A stretch of 64,000 bases of DNA from Ruegeria atlantica (GTDB lineage: Bacteria > Pseudomonadota > Alphaproteobacteria > Rhodobacterales > Rhodobacteraceae), in assembly GCF_013032505.1 (NCBI RefSeq), contig NZ_WQCG01000001.1:1240001-1304000 (forward strand). The letters run 5' to 3'. A program made the translations under genes and the position numbers. Shown one piece after another: positions 34,858 through 43,617 of the stretch. The notes beneath the pieces are model-generated. The model had not been told where the DNA came from. It was given only the letters and a program-made list of their open reading frames with translations, and did no database searches. How positions within the stretch are numbered: position 1 is the stretch's first letter; the number at the start of each line of letters is the position of its first letter.

Positions 34858-36354
34858 ATGACGAAACCCATCCCCGAGGTGACCCCGAACACCTGGAGCT
34901 TTCTGCGCGATCCGATGATCAAGCCAACCGGCTTTCGCGAATATGACGCACGTTGGAAATACCCTGAAGAGATCAATCTGCCCGGTATGACTGCGCTTGG
35001 TCTGGGATTGGGTACGCAGATGCGAAAGCGCGGGATCGAGCCGGTGATTGCGGTGGGCAACGACTATCGCGACTATTCACTGGCGATCAAGAATGCGCTG
35101 ATCCTGGGCCTGATGCAGGCCGGTATTCAGGTCAAGGATATTGGTCCTGCGCTGAGCCCGATGGCTTACTTTGCGCAATTCCATCTGGATGTGCCGGCCG
35201 TGGCCATGGTGACCGCCAGCCACAACCCGAACGGATGGACCGGCGTCAAGATGGGCTTTGATCGTCCTTTGACACACGGCCCCGACGAGATGTCAGAGCT
35301 CCGCGACATCGTCCTGAACGGTGAAGGCACCCCGCATGAGGGCGGAACATACGAATTCGTTGATGGTGTAAAAGAAGCCTACATCGACGATCTGGTCGGC
35401 GACTTCAAAATGTCCCGCCCCCTGAAAGTCGTATGTGCAACCGGAAACGGAACAGCTTCGGCCTTTGCACCTGAGATTTTCGAACGCATTGGCGTCGAAA
35501 TGGTGCCCAGCCACACCCGATTGGACTACACCTTCCCCAACTATAACCCCAACCCCGAGGCTATGGAGATGTTGCACGACATGTCCGCCTCTGTGAAAGC
35601 CAGCGGGGCCGATCTGGCTTTGGGCTTCGACGGCGACGGCGATCGCTGTGGTGTTGTGGATGATGAAGGCGAAGAGATTTTTGCCGACAAAGTCGGTGTG
35701 ATCATGGCCCGCGATCTGGCGAAACTGTACCCCAATTCGACCTTCGTGGCGGATGTGAAATCCACCGGCCTGTTCGCAAGCGACCCCGAATTGCAGGCCC
35801 ACGGCGTCAAAGCGGATTACTGGAAAACCGGCCACAGCCACATGAAGCGTCGGGTCAAGGAGATCGACGCGCTCGCCGGTTTTGAAAAATCTGGCCACTA
35901 TTTTTTGGCTGAACCGATCGGGCGTGGCTACGATTGTGGAATGCGGGTTGCCGTTGAGATCTGCAAGCTGATGGATCGCAACCCGGATCAAAGCATGTCG
36001 GACTTGCGCAAGGCGCTGCCAAAAACCTGGTCTACGCCGACCATGTCGCCCTATGCCGCCGATACCGAGAAATATGACATTCTTCAGCGGCTGGTCGACA
36101 AGCTGGTTGCAAAAGCAGATGCCGGAGACAGTTTTGCCGGTCGCGCGATCAAAGAGGTCGTCACCGTCAACGGCGCCCGTGTCACTCTGGACAATGGCAG
36201 CTGGGGTTTGGTGCGCGCGTCTTCGAATACCCCGAACCTTGTTGTGGTCTGCGAAAGCAGCGAAAGCGAGGATGAGATGCGCGCAATCTTCGCAGATATC
36301 GACGCAGTTATTCGCACTGAACCCGGTGTGGGCGATTACGATCAGACCATCTAA
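34858..36354 (+). CDS. Phosphomannomutase/phosphoglucomutase
   Basis: 498 residues of the alpha-D-phosphohexomutase superfamily. Catalytic serine loop VTASHNPNGWTG, metal loop GFDGDGDRCG, sugar-binding GFEKSGHYF (EKSGH) and a C-terminal phosphate-binding region. It interconverts 6- and 1-phosphates of mannose or glucose to supply GDP-mannose or UDP-glucose. Fourteen bases after kdsA, so presumably the last gene of the kpsT-kpsE-kdsA operon. The EKSGH form suggests dual mannose/glucose specificity, but this was not tested. Confidence 0.92.
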   Translation: MTKPIPEVTPNTWSFLRDPMIKPTGFREYDARWKYPEEINLPGMTALGLGLGTQMRKRGIEPVIAVGNDYRDYSLAIKNALILGLMQAGIQVKDIGPALSPMAYFAQFHLDVPAVAMVTASHNPNGWTGVKMGFDRPLTHGPDEMSELRDIVLNGEGTPHEGGTYEFVDGVKEAYIDDLVGDFKMSRPLKVVCATGNGTASAFAPEIFERIGVEMVPSHTRLDYTFPNYNPNPEAMEMLHDMSASVKASGADLALGFDGDGDRCGVVDDEGEEIFADKVGVIMARDLAKLYPNSTFVADVKSTGLFASDPELQAHGVKADYWKTGHSHMKRRVKEIDALAGFEKSGHYFLAEPIGRGYDCGMRVAVEICKLMDRNPDQSMSDLRKALPKTWSTPTMSPYAADTEKYDILQRLVDKLVAKADAGDSFAGRAIKEVVTVNGARVTLDNGSWGLVRASSNTPNLVVVCESSESEDEMRAIFADIDAVIRTEPGVGDYDQTI

Positions 36355-36411
36355 GTATACTTGCGTTTCGGGGCACTTTCCTGCCCCGAAACATTCTGTA
36401 ATTGGCGCGCT

Positions 36412-38361
36412 TTAGTTACCGCCAAACAGTTTCAAAAGCCCCTTGTTCACTTCGTCTTCCAGTTTGTTCTTGATCGCGTCTTCGATCTGATCACTGTCGG
36501 TGATCGTCGTGTTCAGCTCGTTTCCGACTTTGTCCAAGACTTTCTGCTTAGCCTCGTCTTCAAGTTCTTTGGCCTTTCCTTCGGCGACCGCTTCTAGGAC
36601 CTTGGTCAGGTCTGGCTTGATCGATGGGTTGCTCCAAGGCCCAACGATCTGAACCGGCACGGAAATCCCATTGCCCGAATTCGCGCGCAGCGCAACAGGG
36701 GTGAACAGATAGTCTATATCTCGGTTACCGATTCCGACGCGTCCGGTGCCGTCGGCCCGGAAGTTATCCAGCGACATCAACAGGTCATCGTTCCACAATA
36801 CCCCCTGGTCTATTGTGAAGCTGGCGGACAGGCTATTGAAGACAGTTGTGCCTCTCTCGCCGCCGCTGCGGCCCATCAGGCGATCCAGATCAAACCCCGA
36901 AATCACACCCTTGCCCACGTCCACGCGGCCCTTGCCGCTGAGTGAGCGCATGATTTGATCTTCGGTCTGTCCAACTCCCAGAAACTCGAACGATCCCGAT
37001 CCGGTGCCAGACAGGCGCTCAATGCCACCGAGCGCGGACAGCGCTTGTTTGATGTTTATCCCATTTGCGGTCAGGTTGCCGCCGACCGATAATCCGTTCC
37101 GGTTATTTGCAACCACCTGCCCGTTCAATTGTCCTGAGAACAGGGTGGCGGGGCTCATCTGAAGAACTGCTCTGGACCGATCGAGGTTAAGCGTCAGATC
37201 GCTGTGACCCAGCGTTAGCCCCGGCACGGCAATCGAATTTGCTTTGAGTCGGATCTTGCCGTTGGCCAACGCCAGCGCAGAAGCATCAATCGGTGTGGTT
37301 GACCAACCTTGGTCTGGCGGGGGCGCTGCCCCTCCGCCACCACTGCTGGGCGCATCGGTGAAATGAGTGAGATCAAGATCACCGCCATCCAGCCGGGCGG
37401 TGATCTGCGGCGTGTCCGAGATCACGATATCTGCCTCACCGGTCAGACGGTTGTTATCAAGCAGCGCTACCATGTTGCGCAGGGAAATCCGACCATCACT
37501 GGTATAGGTCATCTGACCGGCCACATCGGCCTCGCGGCCCAGTCCCAAAGGCAGTCCGACGCCGGGCTGACCAAAAGCGGCCAGCATTCGTTCTGTATTC
37601 GTCGATTTGGCCAACAACCTGCCGTCCATTTCACCGGCAAGATTGACCCGGCCAACAAAACCAAACTGCCCTCCCGGGGCGGTCATGGTCAGATCCAGAG
37701 GCGTAACCGAACCAGACGCATAGGCCGGCAGATCCTGAATCTTTAGGTCGACATCGACCTCTCCTCCCGGGACCGCCATTTGCGCCTGAACTTGCAGAGG
37801 CGCTGAAACGTCCGGCCAACTGGCCGCCAGATCGACATTGGCAAAGTCGAACTTTGTTGCACCGTTTTCGATGTAGATCAGGCGCGCGTTCGTCAGTTTC
37901 AGGTGATCCAGCGTAACCTCGCCTTGCTGACCTTGCGGCGCTGCACCTCCCGTGGCGCTTGTCGAGGTCGCGCTTGTGGGCGCTGAAAGCTCCCAATTCC
38001 CGCGCCCGTCAGAAAGTTCCAACCGCAGAACCGGATTATCGGCGATCACCCTTTTGATCCGCAAATCCCCGGATATCAGCGCGGCGGCTTCAACTCCTAC
38101 GGCCAGGCTTTCTGCGCTCAACATTGGTTCTGAACCGGCCCACGATGCGTTTCCAAAGGTTACGGGACCGGTCTCCAGCCCCAGTACAGGCCAGAAAGAC
38201 AGATTCACATCACCTGAAAGCGTCAGGTCGCGACCGGTCTGGGCGCGAACCTGCTCGGCCAATATCGTGGCCAGCTTGTCGCCGGGCATAAGTAGCAAAG
38301 CCCCAATAATCAGGCCAAATACTGCCACTAACAGAAACAGGATGCGCAATAACCACTTCAT
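36412..38361 (-). CDS. AsmA-family protein
   Basis: 649 residues. An N-terminal membrane anchor (ILFLLVAVFGLIIGALLLMP) precedes the AsmA region (DLTLSGDVNLSFWPVLGLETGPVTFGNA, in pieces) and a long repeat-like beta region; the C-terminal AsmA_2-type domain has a LPVQIVGPWSNPSIKPDL-like motif (VPVQIVGPWSNPSIKPDL). The tail is charged and helical. AsmA-like proteins are tubular lipid-transfer proteins bridging inner and outer membranes. Monocistronic; it diverges from rimO. Confidence 0.9.
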   Translation of the reverse strand: MKWLLRILFLLVAVFGLIIGALLLMPGDKLATILAEQVRAQTGRDLTLSGDVNLSFWPVLGLETGPVTFGNASWAGSEPMLSAESLAVGVEAAALISGDLRIKRVIADNPVLRLELSDGRGNWELSAPTSATSTSATGGAAPQGQQGEVTLDHLKLTNARLIYIENGATKFDFANVDLAASWPDVSAPLQVQAQMAVPGGEVDVDLKIQDLPAYASGSVTPLDLTMTAPGGQFGFVGRVNLAGEMDGRLLAKSTNTERMLAAFGQPGVGLPLGLGREADVAGQMTYTSDGRISLRNMVALLDNNRLTGEADIVISDTPQITARLDGGDLDLTHFTDAPSSGGGGAAPPPDQGWSTTPIDASALALANGKIRLKANSIAVPGLTLGHSDLTLNLDRSRAVLQMSPATLFSGQLNGQVVANNRNGLSVGGNLTANGINIKQALSALGGIERLSGTGSGSFEFLGVGQTEDQIMRSLSGKGRVDVGKGVISGFDLDRLMGRSGGERGTTVFNSLSASFTIDQGVLWNDDLLMSLDNFRADGTGRVGIGNRDIDYLFTPVALRANSGNGISVPVQIVGPWSNPSIKPDLTKVLEAVAEGKAKELEDEAKQKVLDKVGNELNTTITDSDQIEDAIKNKLEDEVNKGLLKLFGGN

Positions 38362-38455
38362 TTTCTGCTCTCCGCCTTTTTCATGCGTTTAAAAAGATCA
38401 TCCAAATCCTGCGTCGCATTTGCAAGGGGAAGCGTTCCCCACTATATGCCGCGCC

Positions 38456-39850
38456 ATGACCACGAACCCGCCAAACCTCCGCCCCGACCTGGCGCCTGCC
38501 GCCCGGATGCCCGAGACGCCACGTTCGAACCAGCCGACAATCGGTATGGTTTCCTTGGGCTGCCCCAAAGCACTGGTCGACAGTGAGCGTATCCTGACGC
38601 GCTTGCGTGCCGAAGGTTACGGCATATCACCGGACTACTCAGGCGCGGATGCCGTGATCGTGAACACCTGCGGGTTCCTCGACAGCGCCAAGGCGGAATC
38701 TCTGGATGCGATTGGCGAGGCTTTGGTGGAAAACGGCAAGGTCATCGTGACCGGCTGTTTGGGTGCGGAACCGGATTACATCCGCGAACATCACCCGCGC
38801 ATCATGGCTGTCACCGGCCCACACCAATACGAACAGGTGCTGGATGCAGTGCACTCGGCTGTGCCCCCCGATCCCGATCCGTTTGTGGACCTGCTACCCG
38901 CCGCCAGCGTACAATTGACCCCGCGTCACTACAGCTATCTCAAGATTTCCGAGGGCTGTAACCACAAGTGCAAGTTCTGCATCATCCCCGACATGCGTGG
39001 CAAGCTAGCCAGCCGTCCAGCCCATGCGGTACTGCGCGAGGCCGAGAAGCTGGTCGACAATGGCGTGCGTGAGCTGCTGGTAATCTCGCAGGACACTTCC
39101 GCCTATGGGTTGGACCGGAAGTATGACGTGAACCCGTGGAAGGACCGCGAGGTCCGCAGCCACATCACCGATCTGGCGCGCGAGCTGGGGCAGTTAGAGG
39201 CATGGGTCCGGCTGCACTATGTCTATCCTTACCCACATGTGCGCGAGTTGATCCCTCTGATGGCGGACGCAGGGTGCAACATCCTGCCCTACCTGGATAT
39301 TCCCTTCCAGCATGCCCACCCGGACGTTCTGAAACGCATGGCTCGCCCCGCGGCAGCGGCTAAAACACTGGATGAAATCGCCGCATGGCGGGCGACCTGC
39401 CCGGATATCACCCTGCGTTCAACATTTATCGTCGGTTACCCCGGTGAAACTGAGGCCGAATTCCAGACCCTTCTGGATTGGATGGACGAGGCACAACTGG
39501 ATCGTGTCGGCTGTTTTCAATACGAAAACGTCGACGGCGCACGTTCGAATGATCTACCTGATCATGTCCCTGCCGAGGTCAAGCAAGAGCGCTGGGACCG
39601 TTTCATGGAAAAAGCTCAGACCATTTCCGAGGCCAAGCTGGCCGCCAAAGTCGGCCAGACCCTTGAAGTGATCGTGGATGAGGTTGATGACGAGGCCGCA
39701 ACATGCCGCACGAAATCAGACGCGCCCGAGATCGACGGCAACCTGTTCATCGACGAAGGCTTCGAAGACTTGAAACCTGGGGACATCGTATCGGTCGAGA
39801 TCGACGAAGCCGGCGAATACGATCTATGGGGCACACGCACCAGACCCTAA
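38456..39850 (+). CDS. rimO: Ribosomal protein S12 methylthiotransferase RimO
   Basis: 464 residues. RimO adds a methylthio group to Asp of ribosomal protein S12. The N-terminal UPF0004 domain has Cys36, Cys72 and Cys101 for one 4Fe-4S cluster; the radical-SAM core has CNHKCKFC (168-175) for the second, followed by a TRAM-like C-terminal domain. ATG at 38456 starts the homologous part ([18 protein letters not shown] region begins near residue 28); a TTG 36 bases earlier is possible. No clear ribosome site in front of either. Divergent from asmA. Confidence 0.95.
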   Translation: MTTNPPNLRPDLAPAARMPETPRSNQPTIGMVSLGCPKALVDSERILTRLRAEGYGISPDYSGADAVIVNTCGFLDSAKAESLDAIGEALVENGKVIVTGCLGAEPDYIREHHPRIMAVTGPHQYEQVLDAVHSAVPPDPDPFVDLLPAASVQLTPRHYSYLKISEGCNHKCKFCIIPDMRGKLASRPAHAVLREAEKLVDNGVRELLVISQDTSAYGLDRKYDVNPWKDREVRSHITDLARELGQLEAWVRLHYVYPYPHVRELIPLMADAGCNILPYLDIPFQHAHPDVLKRMARPAAAAKTLDEIAAWRATCPDITLRSTFIVGYPGETEAEFQTLLDWMDEAQLDRVGCFQYENVDGARSNDLPDHVPAEVKQERWDRFMEKAQTISEAKLAAKVGQTLEVIVDEVDDEAATCRTKSDAPEIDGNLFIDEGFEDLKPGDIVSVEIDEAGEYDLWGTRTRP

Positions 39851-39959
39851 TGTATCCGTTCACCCCAAATAGTCAGAGCGTGACTTAAGTTTATTGGCTT
39901 TGGACCGGATATTCCCGGACCATGAATGAAGACCTCAACTCGCAAGAAGGAGGGTTTTC

Positions 39960-40307
39960 ATGTCATACCTTCGTGCAATCTCTTTCAATTGCATGGCCGC
40001 GATATTCCTGTCCCAACTTTATGCCGTTCCTGCAAACGCTGGCAACGCCACTGCTGGAACGGGAGTCATAGTTTTTGTCGGGGCAAAATCGCAGCATATT
40101 CATAACCACAACAATATCCGCATACACAGGCACTATGCCTCACCTAAAGCTTACACGCCCAAAGCGCTACACGCGAAGCCAGTAGCCAGGCATGATCCTT
40201 ACGCTCTGCGTAAGCCAAAAAAGAAATCCTATCTCTACCTGTATGGGCCTTGGTATGGGTCTAAGCGTCAATACTACCACCGAAGGTCATTTGGACACGG
40301 ATATTGA
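39960..40307 (+). CDS. Small exported His/Tyr-rich protein, unknown function
   Basis: 115 residues that I do not recognise. The first 28 residues look like a signal peptide (hydrophobic core around AAIFLSQLYAV, cut near ANA). The mature part is very basic and rich in His, Tyr and Lys (HIHNHNNIRIHRH; KKKSYLYLYGPWYG; YYHRRSFGHGY), a composition seen in metal-binding or structural surface proteins. AAGGAGGG lies seven bases before the ATG, an unusually strong site, so it is probably translated well. Stands alone after rimO. Confidence 0.65.
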   Translation: MSYLRAISFNCMAAIFLSQLYAVPANAGNATAGTGVIVFVGAKSQHIHNHNNIRIHRHYASPKAYTPKALHAKPVARHDPYALRKPKKKSYLYLYGPWYGSKRQYYHRRSFGHGY

Positions 40308-40385
40308 TAGCTACTGAGGAGACGAGCTGATTGCCTGGCGCAACCTGACCCGACACTGCGCCAGCCTGAAGCAGGCAAGAAAAAA

Positions 40386-40405
40386 ACCGCCCTGAAGGAG
40401 GCGGT
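40386..40405 (-). terminator. Terminator for the small lipoprotein gene
   Basis: ACCGCC / GGCGGT with 8-base loop; on the minus strand it is followed by a run of seven T. A stronger CGGGCGGCCC / GGGCCGCCCG hairpin (40424-40448) stands just before it, giving two hairpins in a row. Confidence 0.8.
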
Positions 40406-40456
40406 CGAATCGAACTCAGAAAGCGGGCGGCCCCAAAAGGGCCGCCCGTAGAATTC

Positions 40457-40645
40457 TTATTGAGCGACTGGGTTACAGACCGTCTGACCCGCTTCGGTCG
40501 TGGCCAATGCAGTACCTGCCGGGCAGCTCGGTGTGCCGTACTTGTCGTATTCAGGCGTGATGTAAACCGGTGCCGGTTCTTCCTGCTGCGAGCATGCAGC
40601 CAAAACCAGGGCAATTGCGCTTACGGCAGCAAATTTAAGTTTCAT
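40457..40645 (-). CDS. Small lipoprotein
   Basis: 62 residues. A lipoprotein signal (MKLKFAAVSAIALVLAAC, lipobox LAAC with Cys18) is followed by a 44-residue mature region containing a Cys pair (PSCPAGTALATTEAGQTVC) likely forming a disulfide. Homologues of such YT-rich mini-lipoproteins occur in Roseobacter but have no known role. The ATG at 40645 is preceded by AGAGGA; a start nine codons earlier would put charged sequence before the signal. Two terminators follow. Confidence 0.75.
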   Translation of the reverse strand: MKLKFAAVSAIALVLAACSQQEEPAPVYITPEYDKYGTPSCPAGTALATTEAGQTVCNPVAQ

Positions 40646-40858
40646 GTCCGTCAATCCTCTAAAATTTTTCATATTGACCTATAACCTCGGGCCAGTCTCA
40701 AAATACGACCTCATTGAATTTATTGCAACAAAATCAATCACGGAACTGTGAGAACGGCAAAACCATGCTGCTTCCATAAAGAATCAGATGCGCTCTACAC
40801 GCCCTGCCCACAGGGTCTATAGTTGATTCACGACATCAGCCAAAAGCGGAGCAGCCAC

Positions 40859-41101
40859 ATGTCAGATCAGCCGAAACTTGCCCAAAAAGCCCCATATCCG
40901 GTCGAAGTGACCGAAGGAAAAAGCTATTTCTGGTGTGCCTGCGGTAAATCAGAACGGCAGCCATTCTGCGATGGTTCACACAAAGGAACACAGTTTGAAC
41001 CGGTGAAATTTACCGCCGAAACCAGCAAAAAAGTGTTCTTTTGCGGTTGCAAGCATACAGCCAATCCGCCGCTGTGCGACGGTTCGCATTCCAAGCTCTG
41101 A
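40859..41101 (+). CDS. Double CDGSH iron-sulfur domain protein
   Basis: 80 residues with two CDGSH [2Fe-2S] motifs: CACGKSERQPFCDGSH and CGCKHTANPPLCDGSH, each giving the 3-Cys/1-His cluster of mitoNEET-type proteins. It probably acts as a redox or Fe-S transfer protein in the cytoplasm. ATG at 40859 with GGAG nine bases upstream. It ends directly at the 3' end of the converging DUF6455 gene (no gap). Confidence 0.92.
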   Translation: MSDQPKLAQKAPYPVEVTEGKSYFWCACGKSERQPFCDGSHKGTQFEPVKFTAETSKKVFFCGCKHTANPPLCDGSHSKL

Positions 41102-41362
41102 TCACGTCTTCAAAGCGTTCAACGTTTCCGCATTTGCGCAGAACGCGGGTGCTGAGTTGGCTTTGGATTGCTGCTGCGACAGCCACAATTCGCATTGGCC
41201 ACTGCAGCCAGAGGCGCGACAGCGGGTCACGATATCTGCATAGCCGTTGCTGCTCAGACGCCCCTCGGCCATCGCTTCGGTCAACGAAACATTCATGCAT
41301 CTGGCGACTGACCGCGTGAGCCAGAAGTGTTTTTCCACGTCGCCCAAAATATCTCGGGTCAT
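41102..41362 (-). CDS. DUF6455 protein (first of a tandem pair)
   Basis: 86 residues from ATG at 41362; an upstream TTG at 41389 would add nine. The pattern is that of DUF6455, small Cys-containing proteins of Rhodobacteraceae: MTRDILGDVEKH..., GVSL-like segment (NVSLTEAMAEG), TRCRASGCSGQCELWL and FCANAETL. Four conserved Cys in CxxxxCxxxC...C arrangement may hold a metal or Fe-S cluster; this is a guess. Function unknown. A paralogue follows 80 bases upstream on the same strand. Confidence 0.75.
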   Translation of the reverse strand: MTRDILGDVEKHFWLTRSVARCMNVSLTEAMAEGRLSSNGYADIVTRCRASGCSGQCELWLSQQQSKANSAPAFCANAETLNALKT

Positions 41363-41440
41363 TAACGGATCTGCCTTTCGTTCAAGCAAAGCACCAAAAC
41401 ATGGGGCAACGGCGGGGTTTGGTTTTTTCCACCCGCCGCA

Positions 41441-41704
41441 CTATCCGTCTGAAAGCGAAGTCAGGCGGTCAAACAGTGCCGTGTTCCTGCAGTATTCCGG
41501 CGTCTTTCGGTCCTGTGCGGATTGAGCCAGAAACCGTGCGCAATGATCTGGGTTCGAGCAATCCCTGCAGCGCAATACCGCCTCAGAGATCTGATCAATC
41601 GAGACCTCACCACCAATGGCTGCATCTTCCAGATCAACCCCGACACGGGTTGCCATTTGGTCGACCAATTCCGCATGTCGTTTCAGAGTGTTCTTTCCAG
41701 TCAT
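41441..41704 (-). CDS. DUF6455 protein (second of a tandem pair)
   Basis: 87 residues: VDQMATRVGVDLEDAAIGGEV, VLRCRDCSNPDHCARFL and EYCRNTALFDRL match the same family as the neighbour, with the Cys spacing kept. GGGAG stands ten bases before the ATG at 41704. The two copies share little overall identity outside the Cys core, so duplication is old. Function unknown. Confidence 0.8.
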   Translation of the reverse strand: MTGKNTLKRHAELVDQMATRVGVDLEDAAIGGEVSIDQISEAVLRCRDCSNPDHCARFLAQSAQDRKTPEYCRNTALFDRLTSLSDG

Positions 41705-41772
41705 TGCGCTGTCTCCCTGTCGCACGGTTTGGACAGGATAGCGCAGCGGTTCGATCAGGCATTTGACTCAGG

Positions 41773-42141
41773 TCAAGACCCGACGCCGATGTGATCCAGA
41801 TAGGCTCGCGTGGCATCCTGAACCCTGCGAAAGCGGTCTCCACCGAGTTTTTTGCCCCCATACCAGCGGGTAACGATGATGACGTGGCCGTCCAAGCCGG
41901 CCCTTTCGAGCATGCGCAAAATGACCATTCCGGCACCACTTTCGCCATCGTCGGCCTTTAGCGCCCCTGTCGGCAGGATCGCAGCCCAGGTATTGTGCGT
42001 CGCCTTGGCATAAGCTTTGTCGGACTTTAGGTCTTGCAGCACGGCATCCACGTCATCGCGGGTTTGAACCGCAGCGCCTGATACTGCGTACTTCGATCCG
42101 CGATCCGTCAGGATTACGCCTAGTTGGATCATTGAACTCAT
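41773..42141 (-). CDS. YigZ/IMPACT-family protein
   Basis: 122 residues of UPF0029 (IMPACT N-terminal domain): THNTWAAIL, DDGESGAGM and VTRWYGGKKLGGDRFRR are the family core. E. coli YigZ is about 200 residues, so this is a one-domain version. The biochemical role is unknown; the fold resembles ribosomal S5 domain 2-like proteins. Its ATG overlaps the M48 stop (ATGA), so the two are co-translated. Confidence 0.85.
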   Translation of the reverse strand: MSSMIQLGVILTDRGSKYAVSGAAVQTRDDVDAVLQDLKSDKAYAKATHNTWAAILPTGALKADDGESGAGMVILRMLERAGLDGHVIIVTRWYGGKKLGGDRFRRVQDATRAYLDHIGVGS

Positions 42142-42845
42142 TGCGTCAGTCCAAGTTGTCGCGCGGTGTCCTTGACCATCTTGACGCGCTGCGCATTCGG
42201 GGGGTGCGTTCCTAGAAATTGATCGCCCGGGTCCGGAATGCGATCAAAATACTTTGCACCGATCAAAGGGTTGTAGCCGGCATTGTAAGTAATGATCGTA
42301 CCCAACTGATCGGCCTCTAGCTCGAAGTCTTTGATATAGACTTGGGCGCCAACCTCAGCTCCTAGTCTCTGCGCCTCTTCGATACCCGCTCCGTCCGCAC
42401 CGCCCAACCGGGCCAGTTCGCCGAAAATGGCCGCGCTGTCCCGCGCGTTTCTGGATTGCCTTGGAATGTGACGCAGGATGTGATGCGCCGCTTCGTGACC
42501 CATCACAAACGCCAATTCATCCGCGTTGTTTGCGGACTCGATCAACGCGCGGGTAAAGATTATGACCGGCTGATCCTCATTGTCGAGCGTTTGAAACGCA
42601 TTGGCCTCAGCGTTCGGGTTCAGGTCAACCAGAATCGTAAACTCGCAATTGGTCACGTTTGACCGCCGCAGGCATTCTTTACGCGCCTGTTCTCCAACCT
42701 GCTGGCTGACCTGCTGGAAAACTTGTGCTTCGGCCTTGAACTCCCGGGCCTCCTGCGCCCATTCGGTTGCGGGTTGAACGCGCAACGAATTGGCACTGCA
42801 CGCCGCCAGCAACAGGGGAAGAATTAAACAGATCAGACGGCGCAT
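42138..42845 (-). CDS. M48-family metallopeptidase lipoprotein
   Basis: 235 residues. A lipoprotein signal (LPLLLAAC, Cys16) is followed by a zinc peptidase core: HEAAHH (117-122) and the third ligand in FELEADQLG. Homologous to BepA/LoiP-type periplasmic proteases that handle outer-membrane protein assembly. Located in the periplasm, tethered to a membrane by its lipid. Precedes the YigZ gene in a two-gene unit. Confidence 0.92.
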   Translation of the reverse strand: MRRLICLILPLLLAACSANSLRVQPATEWAQEAREFKAEAQVFQQVSQQVGEQARKECLRRSNVTNCEFTILVDLNPNAEANAFQTLDNEDQPVIIFTRALIESANNADELAFVMGHEAAHHILRHIPRQSRNARDSAAIFGELARLGGADGAGIEEAQRLGAEVGAQVYIKDFELEADQLGTIITYNAGYNPLIGAKYFDRIPDPGDQFLGTHPPNAQRVKMVKDTARQLGLTQ

Positions 42846-42967
42846 TCATAATCCTTTGAAACGGTTGGCCCGTTTTCACGACCATAGCGCGGACCTGCGG
42901 CGATCACCACAGGCCGATTACGACAGTACGGGTTGCATTGCGCTCGACGGGCTTGCACTCTGGCTTC

Positions 42968-43216
42968 ATGTTTTCGATTGAGCATGAATTCGACTCGACA
43001 GTCATTACTCTAGTGGACGAGGGCCCAAAACCTTTGCAAGAGGATGTCGTCATCAACAGCTTCGCAGAATGTGTGACGCTTGAACAATTGGATCCACGGA
43101 CAGATAGGATTCAGAGGATCACGTTATCCCCTGAACAGGTGCGCGATCTGGCGGCGGCTTTGGATCTGCCGGAAGGCGTGTACCAAATCCGTGAATCACC
43201 GGATCAAGGTGAATAG
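42968..43216 (+). CDS. Conserved hypothetical small protein
   Basis: 82 residues, not recognised. It starts FSIEHEFDSTVITLVDEG and has an acidic, beta-then-helix composition (LSPEQVRDLAAALDLPEG near the C-terminus), suggesting a compact cytoplasmic domain. Upstream alternative starts exist (TTG at 42938) and no good ribosome site is visible. Its end overlaps the converging DUF167 gene by 13 bases. Real but unassigned. Confidence 0.6.
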   Translation: MFSIEHEFDSTVITLVDEGPKPLQEDVVINSFAECVTLEQLDPRTDRIQRITLSPEQVRDLAAALDLPEGVYQIRESPDQGE

Positions 43217-43479
43217 ACAAATACTTTGTCGCGCGACGCCTGACCCCGCCTGAGGGTCAGCGAAGACGGTGCCACACCCAAGGCAACAGCGAGGATGGAA
43301 CGCACCGCCCCGTTTGCCTTGCCATTTTCAGGTGGCGCGGTGACGGTGATGCGGATGGTTCCCGGATCGGAAACAATTCCGTCTTTCGCCGCTTTCGGCG
43401 TGACTCTGACCTTGATCTCTTCGCCGGGGATGGCGCGCGCGCTCAGGTTCGGTACATTTCGCAGCTTTGGCTTGGCCAT
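43204..43479 (-). CDS. DUF167 (YggU) family protein
   Basis: 91 residues. DUF167 core: IKVRVTPKAAKDGIV, APPENGKANGAV and SLTLRRGQASRDKVF. The start at 43479 (MAKPKLRN) is taken because GAGAGGAAAG precedes it; an upstream frame reaches 43617 but without similarity. YggU-like proteins are small cytoplasmic proteins of unknown function. Nearby nitroreductase is divergent. Confidence 0.87.
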   Translation of the reverse strand: MAKPKLRNVPNLSARAIPGEEIKVRVTPKAAKDGIVSDPGTIRITVTAPPENGKANGAVRSILAVALGVAPSSLTLRRGQASRDKVFVYSP

Positions 43480-43617
43480 CTTTCCTCTCTTCTTCTTGAA
43501 CACCCTTGCACGAACGCGCAGGGAGTGAAATTGATCTTCTGCATCCAGCCGCTTGCCCTTGAAACCCGCCAGATGTTCAACCACATACACAACCGCCAAT
43601 GTAAAGGAAGTTAACAT

